Source of the DNA: Xiphophorus maculatus | Taxonomy: Eukaryota > Chordata > Actinopteri > Cyprinodontiformes > Poeciliidae | Assembly (NCBI RefSeq): GCF_002775205.1 | Contig: NC_036464.1 | Coordinates: 28,785,788-28,849,787, forward strand | Reading direction: 5' to 3' | Length of the DNA stretch: 64,000 bases | Part shown: positions 63,559 to 64,000 of the stretch, in pieces | Numbering within the stretch: the first letter of the stretch is position 1 | Layout: each line of letters begins with the position of its first letter | Program-made: the position numbers and the translations under genes | The notes under the pieces: model-generated | Told to the model about the DNA's origin: nothing | Database searches by the model: none | Seen by the model: the letters and a program-made list of their open reading frames with translations, nothing else

Positions 63559-64000
63559 GGTGAGACAGAGACAGCCGTCTGCTCCTGGTCTCTGTTATAT
63601 CAGCGGGGACATGTCCGCCTCCATCTAAAGCTCAACACACACTAGCAGGCGCGGACAGTTGGGCCGGTTTCAGTCTACGGTAGCCCGGACACACCTGGAG
63701 TTCCGGTTCGGATTCCTCTGGTAGCTCCGCTCCGAACCGAAGGGCGGAGAGCTGAACGGAAATTGAGAAAGAACCGAGCAGCAGCTGCTGTCATCTTCCT
63801 TCCATCACACTCACCACATCCTCTACACATCCGCTGCTATTCTTCTTCTTCCTCTTCTTCTTTTTCTGCTTCTTCTTCTTCTTCTCTTTTTTACGGCGGT
63901 TGGCAAGCAACGTTTAGATGCGCATTAATCGCCATCTGCTGGCGGAAGGGAGTGGATCGGAATGCTAAAATATAAATTACACAGATTTTAAAGCTAAAAA
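63559..64000. other. tk2 upstream region
   Basis: Probable tk2 promoter/5' UTR with CCGGTTCGG- and GGTTCCGGTT-like GC-rich elements (63665-63740), then a pyrimidine-rich TTC-type run (63840-63892). Nothing else recognised up to the window end. Confidence 0.5.

Overview
This window is nuclear DNA from a vertebrate, almost certainly a ray-finned (teleost) fish. Seven protein-coding genes with GT-AG introns are recognisable by translating exons and matching remembered vertebrate orthologues. The interspersed repeats are fish-type: V-SINE/DANA-like SINEs, tRNA SINEs, RTE and CR1/L2 LINE ends, hAT elements and many MITEs. There are no operons, no CRISPR array, no recognisable LTR or viral element, and no tRNA or rRNA gene I could support.

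Layout: zswim8 (minus) contributes only its first coding exon (1907-2084) and the start of intron 1, and runs off the left edge. A 3.9 kb gap with several promoter-like motifs leads to polr1c (plus, 9 coding exons, 5976-12651). Next are fbxo28 (plus, 5 exons, 14393-19580), a 6 kb stretch with the fbxo28 3' UTR and a LINE fragment, and degs1 (plus, 3 exons, 25762-29310). nvl (minus, 23 exons, 32079-50281) lies tail-to-tail with degs1. A SPATA2-family gene, probably spata2l (plus, 6 exons, 52778-59312), lies head-to-head with nvl. tk2 (minus, 9 exons, 60861-63558) lies tail-to-tail with it. In each fully contained gene the exon junctions keep one reading frame from start to stop, giving 351 aa (Polr1c), 370 aa (Fbxo28), 323 aa (Degs1), 804 aa (Nvl), 464 aa (Spata2-like) and 228 aa (Tk2).

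The genes are housekeeping: RNA polymerase I/III assembly (polr1c), 60S ribosome biogenesis (nvl), SCF ubiquitin ligase (fbxo28), ceramide synthesis (degs1), mitochondrial dNTP salvage (tk2), LUBAC/CYLD-type signalling (spata2 family) and a Cullin-RING receptor (zswim8). They do not form one pathway. The fbxo28-degs1-nvl run matches the order I recall from human 1q42.

I did not find a convincing undescribed biological system. The best leads are structural: three very clean fold-back sequences within 4.6 kb of polr1c/fbxo28, including a 30-bp palindrome without a loop; simple repeats that form or abut splice sites in fbxo28, nvl, the spata2 gene and tk2; a MITE ending a few bases from an nvl splice donor; and well-preserved nested transposon insertions with readable target-site duplications. 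All coordinates were counted by eye and may be off by a base or two.
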